Shown here in pieces: positions 1-8,215 of a stretch of 64,000 nt of DNA; the stretch's first letter is position 1; every line of letters begins with the position of its first letter. The notes under the pieces were generated by a model. The model did not search any database and was not told where the DNA came from. It worked only from the letters and a program-made list of their open reading frames with translations. The stretch spans positions 62,001-126,000 of the forward strand of contig NZ_JACLAF010000002.1 in the NCBI RefSeq assembly GCF_015355625.1, read 5' to 3'. The position numbers and the translations under genes are program-made. Source of the stretch: Tamlana sp. I1. GTDB lineage: Bacteria; Bacteroidota; Bacteroidia; Flavobacteriales; Flavobacteriaceae.

Positions 1-135
1 TGACCCATAAATAAATTTTTGAGTGCTAAAAATAACCAATATTGCTGATAATAAATTGATTTTTCAGGAAAATTAAAAAATATGAAAACTCACTAATTAA
101 GTCGGTTTATTTTACGACAACAACAATATTATAAC

Positions 136-169
136 AAAAAAGCTGCTAATTATTTAAATTAACAGCTTT
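136..169 (-). terminator. Intrinsic terminator downstream of der
   Basis: Read on the minus strand, an AAAGCTG / CAGCTTTTTT hairpin with an AT-rich loop ends in a T-run about 20 bases past the der stop codon. I see nothing else in bases 1-190. Confidence 0.6.
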
Positions 170-190
170 GTTTATTATGATTATTAAATG

Positions 191-1495
191 CTACTTTTTA
201 CGCATGTACACACTAATTGGCACCCCATTAAAACCAAATTTTTCACGTAATTTATTTTCTAAGAAACGCTTATAAGGATCTTTTACATACTGTGGCAAAT
301 TACAGAAAAATGCAAACTGAGGTTGCGGCGTTGGCAACTGCATGATGTATTTTATTTTAACGAATTTTGCTTTATAAGCTGGTGGTGGATAATTTTCAAT
401 TATCGGTAACATAATTTCGTTAAGCTGAGATGTTTTTATCTTTTTAGTACGGTTTTTATAAACTTCAACAGCGGTTTCAATAGCTTTAAAAATACGTTGT
501 TTAGTTAATGCCGAAATAAACACGATAGGCACATCGGTAAAAGGTTGCATTTGTAAACGGATGGCTTTTTCGTATTCCTTAACCGATTTATGGTCTTTTT
601 CAACCAAATCCCATTTGTTAACTAAAACCACAATACCTTTACGGTTACGTTCTGCAAGCCAGAAAATATTTTGAACTTGACCATCAAATCCGCGGTTAGC
701 ATCCAACACCAATAAACACACATCGGCGTGTTCTATAGCACGTACACTACGCATAACTGAATAAAATTCTAAATCTTCTTTTACTTTAGATTTTCTTCTA
801 ATTCCTGCTGTATCAACCAAATTAAATTCAAATCCGAAACGGTTGTATTTGGTATCTATAGAGTCTCTGGTTGTGCCAGCAATATCGGTTACAATATATC
901 TGTCTTCACCAATTAAAGCATTTATAAAAGATGATTTCCCTGCGTTTGGACGCCCCACTACAGCAAAGCGTGGTAATTCGTCTTCAACCACTTCTTCTTT
1001 TTCTGGTAAAGCTTCAACTAAAGCATCTAATAATTCGCCTGTTCCGCTTCCGTTTATACTGGCAATGGTATAATATTCGCCTAAACCTAGCGCATAAAAT
1101 TCAACAGCATCTTCGGCACGTTTACCATTATCAACTTTATTTACAACTAAAAATACAGGTTTATTAACACGTCTAAGTAGTTTTGCAACATCTTCATCCA
1201 TGCCTGTTACACCAGATTCTACATCGACCATAAAGATAATCGCATCGGCTTCATCAATAGCTAACTCAACTTGTTTATCAATTTCAGCTTCAAAAACATC
1301 ATCACTTCCAAGCACATATCCGCCGGTATCAATTAAAGAAAAATCTTTACCGTTCCAATCACATTTTCCGTAATGACGGTCTCTTGTAACCCCACTTACC
1401 GCATCTACAATGGCTTCACGTCTTTGAATCAATCTATTAAAAAACGTTGACTTTCCAACATTTGGTCTTCCTACAATGGCTACTATATTACTCAT
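191..1495 (-). CDS. der: Ribosome assembly GTPase Der (EngA)
   Basis: Der is an essential cytoplasmic GTPase that acts in maturation of the 50S ribosomal subunit. The 434-residue protein has the family's usual length and order: a first G domain with P-loop GRPNVGKST at residues 9-17 and NKVD near 120, a second G domain with GRPNAGKSS near 180 and NKWD near 298, and a C-terminal KH-like domain (about 350-434) ending in basic residues. Two tandem G domains in one chain are diagnostic of Der. The ATG start at 1495 puts the first P-loop directly at the N-terminus, as in homologues. It is transcribed alone, with a predicted -7 element about 65 bp upstream and a terminator behind it. Der and era lie near each other here with only one small membrane-protein gene between. 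Confidence 0.98.
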   Translation of the reverse strand: MSNIVAIVGRPNVGKSTFFNRLIQRREAIVDAVSGVTRDRHYGKCDWNGKDFSLIDTGGYVLGSDDVFEAEIDKQVELAIDEADAIIFMVDVESGVTGMDEDVAKLLRRVNKPVFLVVNKVDNGKRAEDAVEFYALGLGEYYTIASINGSGTGELLDALVEALPEKEEVVEDELPRFAVVGRPNAGKSSFINALIGEDRYIVTDIAGTTRDSIDTKYNRFGFEFNLVDTAGIRRKSKVKEDLEFYSVMRSVRAIEHADVCLLVLDANRGFDGQVQNIFWLAERNRKGIVVLVNKWDLVEKDHKSVKEYEKAIRLQMQPFTDVPIVFISALTKQRIFKAIETAVEVYKNRTKKIKTSQLNEIMLPIIENYPPPAYKAKFVKIKYIMQLPTPQPQFAFFCNLPQYVKDPYKRFLENKLREKFGFNGVPISVYMRKK

Positions 1496-1557
1496 AATCT
1501 CAATTTAAAAGTTAACAGGTTAAAACCGATTTACTTAAGGTTCCCTGAAAACTTTTG

Positions 1558-1565
1558 CAAAAATA
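1558..1565 (-). promoter_or_regulatory. Predicted -7 element of der
   Basis: Read on the minus strand this is TATTTTTG, a full match to the Bacteroidota -7 consensus TAnnTTTG. It would start a leader of about 55-60 nt before der. No good TTTG -33 element is seen 19 bases further upstream, so the call rests on the -7 box alone. Confidence 0.45.
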
Positions 1566-1661
1566 GGAAATATACTGTATGCCACATCTTTTTTATGAAA
1601 AGAATAAAATTTATCAATATGAAAAAAAATAGTACTTTACTAAGCTCAAAACTAAACTTTC

Positions 1662-2165
1662 ATGGCCTTACCTAACGATATTGTTTTACGACCGCGATTT
1701 AAAATTGAAGTACCAAGATATAAGGAGGCGCTTTTAAGTGACTTTAAAAATGCTAAAACCACTCAATCTGATTTTATTTTAAATTTGATTGATGACCATA
1801 TATTTATAAAATTTCCAAAGGAAAAACAAACCTATTGGTCGCCGCAGCTTCATTTAGAAATAAACACTATTGATGATAATAACAGTACCATTCACGGCTT
1901 ATTTGGCCCTAACCCTACGGTTTGGACCTTGTTTATGTTTTTGCATTTTTGTGTGGGCGTTATTTTTTTAGGCTTTGGCATTTGGGCCTATAGCAATTGG
2001 ACTTTAGATCAAGATTATGCCGTACAATTTAGTGTTGTACTTTTAATGGTTGTGCTTTGGATTGCACTATACTTTGCAGGAAGCATTGGAAAAGCCTCTA
2101 GTATAACAGAAATGCATCTTTTAAATGATTTTATGTATGATGTTTTAAAAATAGAAAAGCCTTAA
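1662..2165 (+). CDS. Small membrane protein of unknown function
   Basis: I do not recognise this family. The 167-residue protein has a basic, soluble N-terminal part (about 1-85) with several charged and aromatic residues, then two strongly hydrophobic segments (about 91-111 and 122-140) separated by a short linker, and a short C-terminal tail. There is no signal peptide, so it is probably an inner-membrane protein with a cytoplasmic N-terminal domain. It lies between der and era but on the opposite strand, and has its own terminator whose hairpin begins inside the stop codon region. Its ATG at 1662 is the first in frame after an A-rich leader. No function is proposed. Confidence 0.75.
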   Translation: MALPNDIVLRPRFKIEVPRYKEALLSDFKNAKTTQSDFILNLIDDHIFIKFPKEKQTYWSPQLHLEINTIDDNNSTIHGLFGPNPTVWTLFMFLHFCVGVIFLGFGIWAYSNWTLDQDYAVQFSVVLLMVVLWIALYFAGSIGKASSITEMHLLNDFMYDVLKIEKP

Positions 2166-2190
2166 TTGCAGTAACAATTAAAGCTTTTTT
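2158..2190 (+). terminator. Intrinsic terminator of the 1662-2165 gene
   Basis: A GCCTTAATTG / CAATTAAAGC hairpin followed by T6 overlaps the stop codon of the membrane-protein gene. Confidence 0.6.
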
Positions 2191-2292
2191 AAACCAACTA
2201 ACCCAAACCTATTTACTAACAGTGTTCTGGGCAAATATAAATTTAATATATTATTTGGGTGTTACCTTAATAATAAGAAAGTGTTAGCAACA

Positions 2293-3174
2293 TTAATTAT
2301 TATAACCAAAACGCTTCAATTGGTTTTGATTACTACGCCAGTTTTTATTCACTTTTACATACAATTCTAGGTGAATTTGTTTTCCAAAGAATTGCTCCAA
2401 ATCCTTTCTAGCCTCTACCCCTACACGTTTTAAAGCAGTTCCTTTATGACCTATAATAATACCTTTTTGTGTTTCGCGTTCTACCATGATTACCGAACGG
2501 ATTCTAATGATTTTTTCTTCTTCAAAAAACTCTTCGGTATCCACTTCAACAGCATAAGGGATTTCCTTTTTATAATGAAGCAGAATCTTTTCGCGAATGG
2601 TTTCGTTTATAAAAAAACGTTCAGGCTTATCTGTTAACTGGTCTTTAGGATAAAATGGTGGCGAGTCTGGAAGCAAATCGATTATACGAGTAAAAACTTC
2701 TTTAACGTTAAAACCTTCTAATGCTGAAATAGGGTAAATCTCGGCATTTGGTACTTTGGTTGTCCAAAGTTGTACTTGTGCTTCTAATTGCCCTTGATCG
2801 GATTTATCAATTTTATTCAACAGTAATAAAACAGGAATTTTCGATGCTTTTATTTTATTAAAAAAGGCTTCGTCTTTAAGTTCTTGTTCGCCAATTTCAA
2901 CCATATAAATAAGCACATCGGCATCTTCAAAAGCAGACTTTACAAAGCCCATCATCGATTCCTGTAACTCGTAAGCTGGTTTTATAATACCAGGCGTATC
3001 ACTTAAAACTACTTGAAAATCGTCACCATTCACAATACCTAAAATACGATGTCTGGTGGTTTGTGCTTTAGAAGTGATTATGGATAATTTTTCGCCCACA
3101 AAGGCATTCATTAATGTTGACTTTCCAACATTAGGATTTCCTATAATATTTACAAAACCTGCTTTATGGTTCAT
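2293..3174 (-). CDS. era: GTPase Era
   Basis: Era is a GTPase that binds the 3' end of 16S rRNA and helps mature the 30S subunit. The 293-residue length is typical. The N-terminal G domain has P-loop GNPNVGKST (residues 12-20), a switch-II DTPG near 58-61 and NKID near 121. The C-terminal KH domain (about 205-290) carries the GHKG loop near residue 243. The ATG at 3174 leaves only a short leader after a perfect -7 element. It is transcribed separately from the FKBP gene, which ends about 125 bases upstream with its own terminator. Confidence 0.98.
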   Translation of the reverse strand: MNHKAGFVNIIGNPNVGKSTLMNAFVGEKLSIITSKAQTTRHRILGIVNGDDFQVVLSDTPGIIKPAYELQESMMGFVKSAFEDADVLIYMVEIGEQELKDEAFFNKIKASKIPVLLLLNKIDKSDQGQLEAQVQLWTTKVPNAEIYPISALEGFNVKEVFTRIIDLLPDSPPFYPKDQLTDKPERFFINETIREKILLHYKKEIPYAVEVDTEEFFEEEKIIRIRSVIMVERETQKGIIIGHKGTALKRVGVEARKDLEQFFGKQIHLELYVKVNKNWRSNQNQLKRFGYNN

Positions 3175-3194
3175 GATAATCTGTTTTTATGCTG

Positions 3195-3202
3195 CAAAGT
3201 TA
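3195..3202 (-). promoter_or_regulatory. Predicted -7 element of era
   Basis: On the minus strand this is TAACTTTG, a full match to TAnnTTTG, placed about 20-27 bases before the era ATG. The untranslated leader would be only about 15 nt. Confidence 0.55.
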
Positions 3203-3242
3203 CAACTTGAAAGGCGTAATTATGTTATAAAATATAGAAACA

Positions 3243-3272
3243 AAAAAAACAGGAAGCATAACTTCCTGTTTT
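3243..3272 (-). terminator. Intrinsic terminator downstream of the FKBP gene
   Basis: ACAGGAAG / CTTCCTGT is a perfect stem with a 5-base loop, flanked by A and T runs on both sides, so it can work on either strand. It sits directly after the FKBP stop codon on the minus strand. Confidence 0.8.
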
Positions 3273-3299
3273 TACAATATTTTAATGTGTAATCTTAAA

Positions 3300-4001
3300 T
3301 TACTTAACTTCTAATAATTCTACATCGAAAATTAAAGTAGCGTAAGGTTTAATTGCTCCTCCTGGTCTTGGGTTTGCACCGTAAGCTAAATTTTGAGGAA
3401 TAAAGAATTTGTATTTTGAACCTTCTGGCATTAACTGTAAACCTTCTGTCCATCCTTTAATAACTTGAGTTACACCAAACTCAGCTGGCTCACCTCTATC
3501 AACAGAGCTATCGAAAACAGTTCCGTCAAGTAAAGTTCCGTGGTAGTGTACTTTTACTTTAGAAGCTGGTGTAGGTTTTGGACCTGTACCTTCTTTTAAA
3601 ACGATGTATTGTAAACCACTATCGGTAGTATGTACACCTTCTTTAGTTTTGTTTTCTTCTAAAAACTTAGCACCTTCTTCTTTATTTTTTTCACCAAGTT
3701 CAGCAGCTTTAGCAGCTTCTTCTTGCTGTTTCTTTTGAAAATAATTTCTAACTACTAATTGCGCTTGCTCTGGAGTAATTAAAATATCTGTAGAATCGAT
3801 AACGTTTGTAAACCCTTGTACAAATAAATCGTTGTCAAATTCATCAAAACTAGCTTTTACATTTTTGGCAACATCCATTCCTATGGCGTAGCTTACAGAA
3901 TCCAATTCCGTTTTAACAGGTTTCTTTGTAGCTCCGGTTTTGTTACAAGACACAACTAGTAAAACCATTGTTACTAGACTTAATAATTTCATTATTTTCA
4001 T
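3300..4001 (-). CDS. FKBP-type peptidyl-prolyl isomerase lipoprotein
   Basis: This is a periplasmic or membrane-anchored prolyl cis-trans isomerase that would assist folding of exported proteins. From the ATG at 4001 the protein has 233 residues: a lipoprotein signal with lipobox VVSC near residue 19, an N-terminal dimerisation-type helical region of the FKBP/Mip type (about 30-115, including 'SYAIGMDVAKN' and a Lys/Glu/Ala-rich helix), and a C-terminal FKBP domain (about 120-233) with 'VKVHYHGTLLDGTVFDSS', 'VIKGWTEGL', 'IPQNLAYG' and 'LIFDVELLEV'. The open frame extends 13 codons further to a TTG, but the ATG gives a proper signal peptide and is preferred. Mip/FkpA-like architecture is seen; which proteins it serves is unknown. 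Confidence 0.93.
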   Translation of the reverse strand: MKIMKLLSLVTMVLLVVSCNKTGATKKPVKTELDSVSYAIGMDVAKNVKASFDEFDNDLFVQGFTNVIDSTDILITPEQAQLVVRNYFQKKQQEEAAKAAELGEKNKEEGAKFLEENKTKEGVHTTDSGLQYIVLKEGTGPKPTPASKVKVHYHGTLLDGTVFDSSVDRGEPAEFGVTQVIKGWTEGLQLMPEGSKYKFFIPQNLAYGANPRPGGAIKPYATLIFDVELLEVK

Positions 4002-4171
4002 TTTATTATCATTTTTTTTATACGAAGCCAAAAGTAACAAAATTATATAAAGTAAAAAAAGAAATTAACAAGGCTTAAATTCCCTTTAAAAACAAGGGCT
4101 TTTTCTACTAAAAACCTCTTTTTTTTGATGTTCTTGGCTTTTTAAAAATTTAGCGTTATTGGATTTAGCAC

Positions 4172-4262
4172 AAAAAAAAACTGTTCAAGCTATGAAGAGG
4201 CTGAACAGTATTAAACTAACCAAACATTTTATATGAAAAACGAACCACTGTTTTACATTAAC
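4172..4262 (-). ncRNA. Predicted ~91-nt small RNA, copy 1
   Basis: On the minus strand the sequence is built like a free-standing RNA gene. CAACTTTG (4267-4274) resembles the -7 element TAnnTTTG and predicts a start near 4262. The transcript ends at hairpin CTGTTCA / TGAACAG (4181-4208) followed by nine T's. Between them lies an unstructured stretch conserved in all three copies, including GTGGTTCGTTTT and ATGTTTGGTTA. A Crp/Fnr-like palindrome is centred about 41.5 bp upstream of the predicted start. No ORF of useful length lies in the transcript. I do not recognise the RNA family. Promoter and terminator are read directly; transcription is inferred. Confidence 0.55.
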
Positions 4263-4296
4263 GGTACAAAGTTGCGGAAATTCTAAGGTGGATTAT

Positions 4297-4310
4297 ATGA
4301 TAAATATCAT
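4297..4310 (-). promoter_or_regulatory. Crp/Fnr-like palindrome, copy 1
   Basis: ATGATA-AA-TATCAT is a perfect inverted repeat with centre at 4303.5. Its spacing to the predicted start at about 4262 (41.5 bp) is the classic position for a class II activator of the Crp/Fnr family, and the promoter lacks a -33 element, as activator-dependent promoters often do. Confidence 0.5.
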
Positions 4311-4631
4311 GTATACTACGGCTTTCTGTTAAAAATGCGTTAATTTAATTTGGAATGCTATTCTTTCATACTCGCAGTGTTTACAGACCCTTCAGATTTT
4401 TTAAAGACTATTATTCGGTAGTTGATAGCTCTTATGCTTTTTGTAGTTTTTAACCCTCCCAATTTCGATGAAATCGAAATTTTCCTCCCTTCAAAACGAA
4501 GAAGGGAGGAACAAGTTTTATTAATGTTTTCTAGAACAAACTAAATCTAATTAATCTATTTTAATTAAAATTTCGGGTTTCGAACACTTATGTTTTAAAA
4601 ACCTGAAAGGTCCTTTTCTAGACTTCACACC

Positions 4632-4722
4632 AAAAAAAAACTGTTCAAGCTATGAAGAAGCTGAACAGTTTTAAACTAACCAAACATTTTATATGAAAAA
4701 CGAACCACTGTTTTACATTAAC
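4632..4722 (-). ncRNA. Predicted ~91-nt small RNA, copy 2
   Basis: Same design as copy 1: -7 element CAACTTTG at 4727-4734, predicted start near 4722, terminator hairpin 4641-4668 (CTGTTCA / TGAACAG) and T9 at 4632-4640. The transcript differs from copy 1 at only a few bases, for example within the terminator loop, which suggests a recent duplication. Confidence 0.55.
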
Positions 4723-4756
4723 AGTACAAAGTTGCGGAAATTCTAAAGCGGATTAT

Positions 4757-4770
4757 ATGACAAATATCAT
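4757..4770 (-). promoter_or_regulatory. Crp/Fnr-like palindrome, copy 2
   Basis: ATGACA-AA-TATCAT, centre 4763.5, again 41.5 bp before the predicted start at about 4722. One half-site base differs from copy 1. Confidence 0.5.
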
Positions 4771-5092
4771 GTATACTGCGACTTTCTGTTAAAAATGCGT
4801 TAATTTAATCTGGAATGCTATTCTTTCATACTCGCAGTGTTTACTGACCCTTCAAGTTTTTAAAAAACTATTATTCGGAAGTTGATAGCTCTTATGTTTT
4901 TTTATAGTTTTTAACCCTCCTAATTTCGATGAAATCGAAATTTTCCTCCCTTCAAAACGAAGAAGGGAGGAACAAGTTTTATTAATGTTTTCTAGAACAA
5001 ACTAAATCTAATTAATCTATTTTAATTAAAATTTCGGGTTTCAAACACTTATTTTTTAAAAACCTGAAAGGTCTTTTTCTAGACTTCACACC

Positions 5093-5183
5093 AAAAAAAA
5101 ACTGTTCAACCTATGAAGTGACCGAACAGCTTTAAATTAACCAAACATTTTATATGTAAAACGAACCACTGCTTTACTATAAC
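5093..5183 (-). ncRNA. Predicted ~91-nt small RNA, diverged copy 3
   Basis: This copy has -7 element CAAATTTG (5188-5195), predicted start near 5183, terminator hairpin 5102-5129 (CTGTTC / GAACAG extended by G-T pairs) and T9 at 5093-5101. Many bases differ from copies 1 and 2, yet the promoter spacing, terminator stem, transcript length and central GTGGTTCGTTTT and ATGTTTGGTTA blocks are kept. That pattern fits a conserved RNA better than a random duplication. Confidence 0.5.
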
Positions 5184-5217
5184 GACGCAAATTTGTAAAA
5201 AACACAGAAGATATTAT

Positions 5218-5231
5218 ATGACAAATGTCAT
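5218..5231 (-). promoter_or_regulatory. Crp/Fnr-like palindrome, copy 3
   Basis: ATGACA-AA-TGTCAT is perfectly symmetrical. The changes from copy 1 affect both half-sites in a compensating way, so symmetry is kept. Centre 5224.5 is again about 41.5 bp before the predicted start. Confidence 0.55.
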
Positions 5232-5331
5232 ATATATAATTATATTTTGTTAAAAAACGTTAAAACCAACAGGAGTTTTTAAAACAACTATCAGCTCATT
5301 ACTTGAAGTAGCTAACACTAATACCAGGGCA

Positions 5332-6078
5332 TTATTTAATAAATTTAGAAAAACCATCCACTTTATCCTTTAACTCGGCTACTGCTAATTTTGCCACTTC
5401 GGTTGCTCCTAATTTAGACAAATGCGTGTCGTCATGTTTGGCTTCTTTATAATAAGCATTTTCGCCAGCTTCAAAATGAAGATGCAAAGTTTTAGATTTT
5501 TCTACACCGTAGGATTCCTCTAATTGTTCTGTTTTAAATTGCAGGTCTATAAATGGTACTTGATATTCTAAAGCAACCAAGCGTACTTCTAAAGGGTAGC
5601 TCTCATGCGTATCGATAAAGGTGCCGAACTCATTAAAATTTCGTCTAACAATAGATGAAAACAAAATTGGAATCGCCCCTTTTTCACGAGCCTCTAAAAC
5701 ATAGTTGATTAAATTATTTCGGTATCCTGTATGCGGATTGGTATACCGTTCTGGTTTTTTAAATTTCTGATCGTTATGCCCGAATTGAATAAAAACATAA
5801 TCGCCTTTTTTTAATGTTTTTAAAACGTCGTCCCAACGGCCTTCGGATTTAAAACTTTTAGAACTGCGACCGTTTACTGCACGATTATCTACAACAACTT
5901 TATCATTAAAAAACTGCGGTAATACTTGTCCCCAACCGTGTTCTGGATTCACTTCTGGATTTTTTTTGTTCGCCATAGTAGAATCGCCAATTAAATAAAT
6001 AGTATGCTGTGCGAAACTAGATGCTGAAATCATCAGCAGGAAAATAAGAGTGATTTTTGATAGTTTTTGATAATTCAT
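5332..6078 (-). CDS. Rhamnogalacturonan acetylesterase-like (CE12) SGNH hydrolase
   Basis: This protein likely removes acetyl groups from pectin, with rhamnogalacturonan the usual CE12 substrate. The 248 residues begin with a signal peptide ending at SSFAQ (about residue 23). The SGNH/GDSL blocks are in order: GDST with the nucleophilic Ser (about 31-34), a Gly in 'RAVNGRSS' (about 70), GHND (about 100-103), and the C-terminal catalytic Asp/His in 'DDTHLSKLGA' (about 217-226). The gene starts only two bases after the PL10-CE8 gene stops, so both are co-transcribed: deacetylation, demethylation and cleavage encoded together. No clear terminator follows before the repeat array. CE12 assignment rests on motif order and context. 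Confidence 0.9.
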   Translation of the reverse strand: MNYQKLSKITLIFLLMISASSFAQHTIYLIGDSTMANKKNPEVNPEHGWGQVLPQFFNDKVVVDNRAVNGRSSKSFKSEGRWDDVLKTLKKGDYVFIQFGHNDQKFKKPERYTNPHTGYRNNLINYVLEAREKGAIPILFSSIVRRNFNEFGTFIDTHESYPLEVRLVALEYQVPFIDLQFKTEQLEESYGVEKSKTLHLHFEAGENAYYKEAKHDDTHLSKLGATEVAKLAVAELKDKVDGFSKFIK

Positions 6079-6080
6079 TG

Positions 6081-8078
6081 TTAATGATTTTTGCTAAAAT
6101 TATTTCCTAGAATATTTTTGAAGCTGTATTTTTTTGCTTCGTGTTTTGATAATTGATGCGACCATTTAACCCGATGCTCAGGCTGAAACCCCGCTCCTGA
6201 ATTATGATATTCGGCATAAAAACTTGTTTTTTCGGCTTCGGGTTTAGACCAATTGTGCCATCCTTCTGGTTTTATTTGTTTGCCCAAATCGCAGTTTACA
6301 AATACCGTTTTAGCATAAATGCGCCAGGGTCGTCCTAAATAAACAGCGTTAACCTCGTTATTTGCAGTGATTTTACAGTTTTTAAAAACATAACCAAATT
6401 CCTGATTTTCTGGCGTAGATGCCGCGGTAATATACGAGTTTGTCTTGCTGTGAATGGTGCAACTTTCGAACAACACTGTGGCTTCACCAAAAATAAAATC
6501 GGTACCACCTTCGATATAACAGTTTTTAAAATACTGTTTAAAACCTTCGCCAGCGGTGTACAAAGTATCTTGAAATCCTAGAAGTTTACAGTTTTCAAAA
6601 AAGCATCGGTTTGCGTTTACCGATAAAGCTACGGCTTGACCCACATCGCCTGAAGCATTTTCAATAGTTAGGTTTTTGGCTATAAAATCGTCGCCTTCAA
6701 CTAAAACAGTGGCTGTGTGAAACGTACTGTTACGTCCTAAATTAATTTTATTGAAAAAATCATCAAACGTAATTATAGTCTTTTCTTGACTTTCACCTAG
6801 TAAAGTGATTTTTGTATTCCATGAAAACACATGAACTTTTTCATTATACACACCGTTTTTAACATGAATAATAACGCGTTGGGCAGGAATTGCTTTGGCG
6901 GCATAAATGGCATCTTGGATGTTGGTAAAATCGCCAGTACCATCTTTAGAAACAACCATATTATAGGCGTTTTTTGGTGATTTATTTTCAGTTGAAACCT
7001 TATTTATCGCTAGCCATTCAGGGTATTTTTCTAATACTTTATTTGGGATGTCGGTGTACCAAGCGTAACCACGGCGTCTTTCATCTCCAATTTCATCAAT
7101 GGTTGCCTTTTTAATACCATCTCTATCACAAAAAAATGGTGTATTATCTTCTAACTCCATAAAACGCGCCCAAAGTGGCACCCCATTTTCATCTTTAACG
7201 ATTTGTTTATCAATAAACTTCCCGTTTTCATCGCGGATAAATTCACGTTTTAAACCTAAAATCTTTGTAGCATCAAACCAAGTTACTGCATGATTTATAG
7301 CATTTTTAATAGCTTCTGAAGGTTTATCAATAGACATTAAAAGTAAAACAATGTTTGCAGACTCCTTGCCGCTTAAAGAAGGTAACTCGTATGAACGTGC
7401 TTTTGCGGGTTTTAATGTTTTTTCGTCATGTTGGGCACACCAAGCCGTTAGCACACCATTTTGTTTGTATTGTGTTTTTAAAATGCAGTCGATACCCTTA
7501 TTAAAAGCGACATCGATTTTTTGTAATTGGGCTGGCGATGGTTTTATTGAAAGCGTTTCTGTGTTATCTTTTAAAGCTTGCAAAAGCCTTAAAATATTCA
7601 CCATAGAATCATCATTATAAGTAATGTGGGTGTAATAGCCTTTTTTTAGCGGATAAAACTGTGGCCATCCGCCGTTGTTGTATTGGGCTTCTAAAAGATA
7701 TTGCACGCCCTTGAGAAAAGCTTCTTTATAGCGTGGGTCTGGAATTTGCCTGTACATTTTAGACAAATAGAGCATTTCTTGAATGGTGGCGCCATTATCT
7801 GTGGTAACCTCTTTAGTACTGTTTTTTTGTTTTATTAAAGCTGCTTTTTCAGTGGTATTCAAAGGGTTTTGCATTTGAATATTTTTTGGCCAACCGCCTA
7901 TATCGCGTTGATATAGCAATACGTTTTCGGCAATAGCTTTAGCCTCTTCCGTAGCAAACCACGGCCCTTCTTCTTGATGCGTAATGCTTCCCCAAGATTT
8001 ATTAAGTACTTGCGCATGCCCTAAAACCGAAAGGCTAATAATAAGCACAACACTAGAAGCAAACTTAAAATAACTCAT
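6081..8078 (-). CDS. Bifunctional pectate lyase (PL10) - pectin methylesterase (CE8)
   Basis: This secreted fusion demethylates homogalacturonan and cleaves it by beta-elimination. After a signal peptide (to about residue 22, 'SVLGHAQ'), residues 30-360 form a PL10 alpha/alpha-barrel lyase, recognised from 'RDIGGWPKN', 'DNGATIQEM', 'NNGGWPQFYP', 'HITYNDDSMVN' and the end block 'FFCDRDGIKK...RRRGYAWY'. Residues 370-650 form a CE8 beta-helix starting 'SKDGTGDFTNIQDAI', with 'FQDTLY' and 'DFIFG' supplying the catalytic aspartates and 'YLGRPWR' the substrate Arg. Both catalytic sets are complete. There is no T9SS domain, so the enzyme may stay periplasmic. No LacI-type operator was seen upstream, only a weak TATATTTA -7 element and the terminator of the preceding gene. 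Confidence 0.95.
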   Translation of the reverse strand: MSYFKFASSVVLIISLSVLGHAQVLNKSWGSITHQEEGPWFATEEAKAIAENVLLYQRDIGGWPKNIQMQNPLNTTEKAALIKQKNSTKEVTTDNGATIQEMLYLSKMYRQIPDPRYKEAFLKGVQYLLEAQYNNGGWPQFYPLKKGYYTHITYNDDSMVNILRLLQALKDNTETLSIKPSPAQLQKIDVAFNKGIDCILKTQYKQNGVLTAWCAQHDEKTLKPAKARSYELPSLSGKESANIVLLLMSIDKPSEAIKNAINHAVTWFDATKILGLKREFIRDENGKFIDKQIVKDENGVPLWARFMELEDNTPFFCDRDGIKKATIDEIGDERRRGYAWYTDIPNKVLEKYPEWLAINKVSTENKSPKNAYNMVVSKDGTGDFTNIQDAIYAAKAIPAQRVIIHVKNGVYNEKVHVFSWNTKITLLGESQEKTIITFDDFFNKINLGRNSTFHTATVLVEGDDFIAKNLTIENASGDVGQAVALSVNANRCFFENCKLLGFQDTLYTAGEGFKQYFKNCYIEGGTDFIFGEATVLFESCTIHSKTNSYITAASTPENQEFGYVFKNCKITANNEVNAVYLGRPWRIYAKTVFVNCDLGKQIKPEGWHNWSKPEAEKTSFYAEYHNSGAGFQPEHRVKWSHQLSKHEAKKYSFKNILGNNFSKNH

Positions 8079-8152
8079 ATTATACTATTTTAACTTTTAA
8101 AACATAACTTACTAAATATAAATAAATTACAATATCAACTCATGAAAAAATC

Positions 8153-8185
8153 AAAAAGGATATCCAAATTTGGATACCCTTTTTT
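8153..8185 (-). terminator. Intrinsic terminator between the T9SS protein gene and the PL10-CE8 gene
   Basis: GGATATCCAAATTTGGATACCC forms a near-perfect self-complementary stem flanked by A5 and T6. On the minus strand it follows the 8216-9022 gene, so the lyase-esterase operon depends on its own promoter or on read-through. Confidence 0.75.
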
Positions 8186-8215
8186 CTAGTTCAAATAAAG
8201 TAAGTAATTGTAATA

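Larger units (their letters stand above)
4169..4628. repeat. Tandem ~460-bp repeat, copy 1
   Basis: First of three direct copies with a period of 460-461 bp in a 1.29-kb stretch with no protein gene. Copies 1 and 2 differ at only scattered positions over their whole length. Besides the predicted small-RNA unit (see 4172-4262), each full copy has two hairpins side by side: AATTTCGAT / ATCGAAATT with a 3-base loop at 4461-4481, and CCTCCCTTC / GAAGGGAGG at 4484-4509. No transposase, terminal inverted repeats or target-site duplication were seen. Confidence 0.9.
4629..5089. repeat. Tandem ~460-bp repeat, copy 2
   Basis: Second full copy, nearly identical to copy 1, with the same two adjacent hairpins (about 4922-4942 and 4945-4970). 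It ends with the same CTAGACTTCACACC block that precedes the next A-run. Confidence 0.9.
5090..5265. repeat. Tandem ~460-bp repeat, partial diverged copy 3
   Basis: Only about the first 175 bp of the unit are recognisable, and they are clearly more diverged than copies 1 and 2. The part that is kept is the small-RNA gene with its upstream palindrome; the downstream hairpin section is absent. The remaining bases to 5331 hold nothing I can identify. Confidence 0.8.

Noticed and set aside
4234-4287. 17-codon plus-strand ORF (MKNEPLFYIN...) repeated in copies 1 and 2 of the 460-bp array.
   Set aside because: In copy 3 the second codon is TAA, so the ORF is not kept, while the minus-strand promoter, terminator and palindrome are. 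The ORF is better explained as the complement of the RNA gene.
4169-5265. CRISPR array or insertion sequence as an explanation of the repeats.
   Set aside because: Units are about 460 bp with near-identical full length and no unique spacers, no transposase ORF and no terminal inverted repeats.
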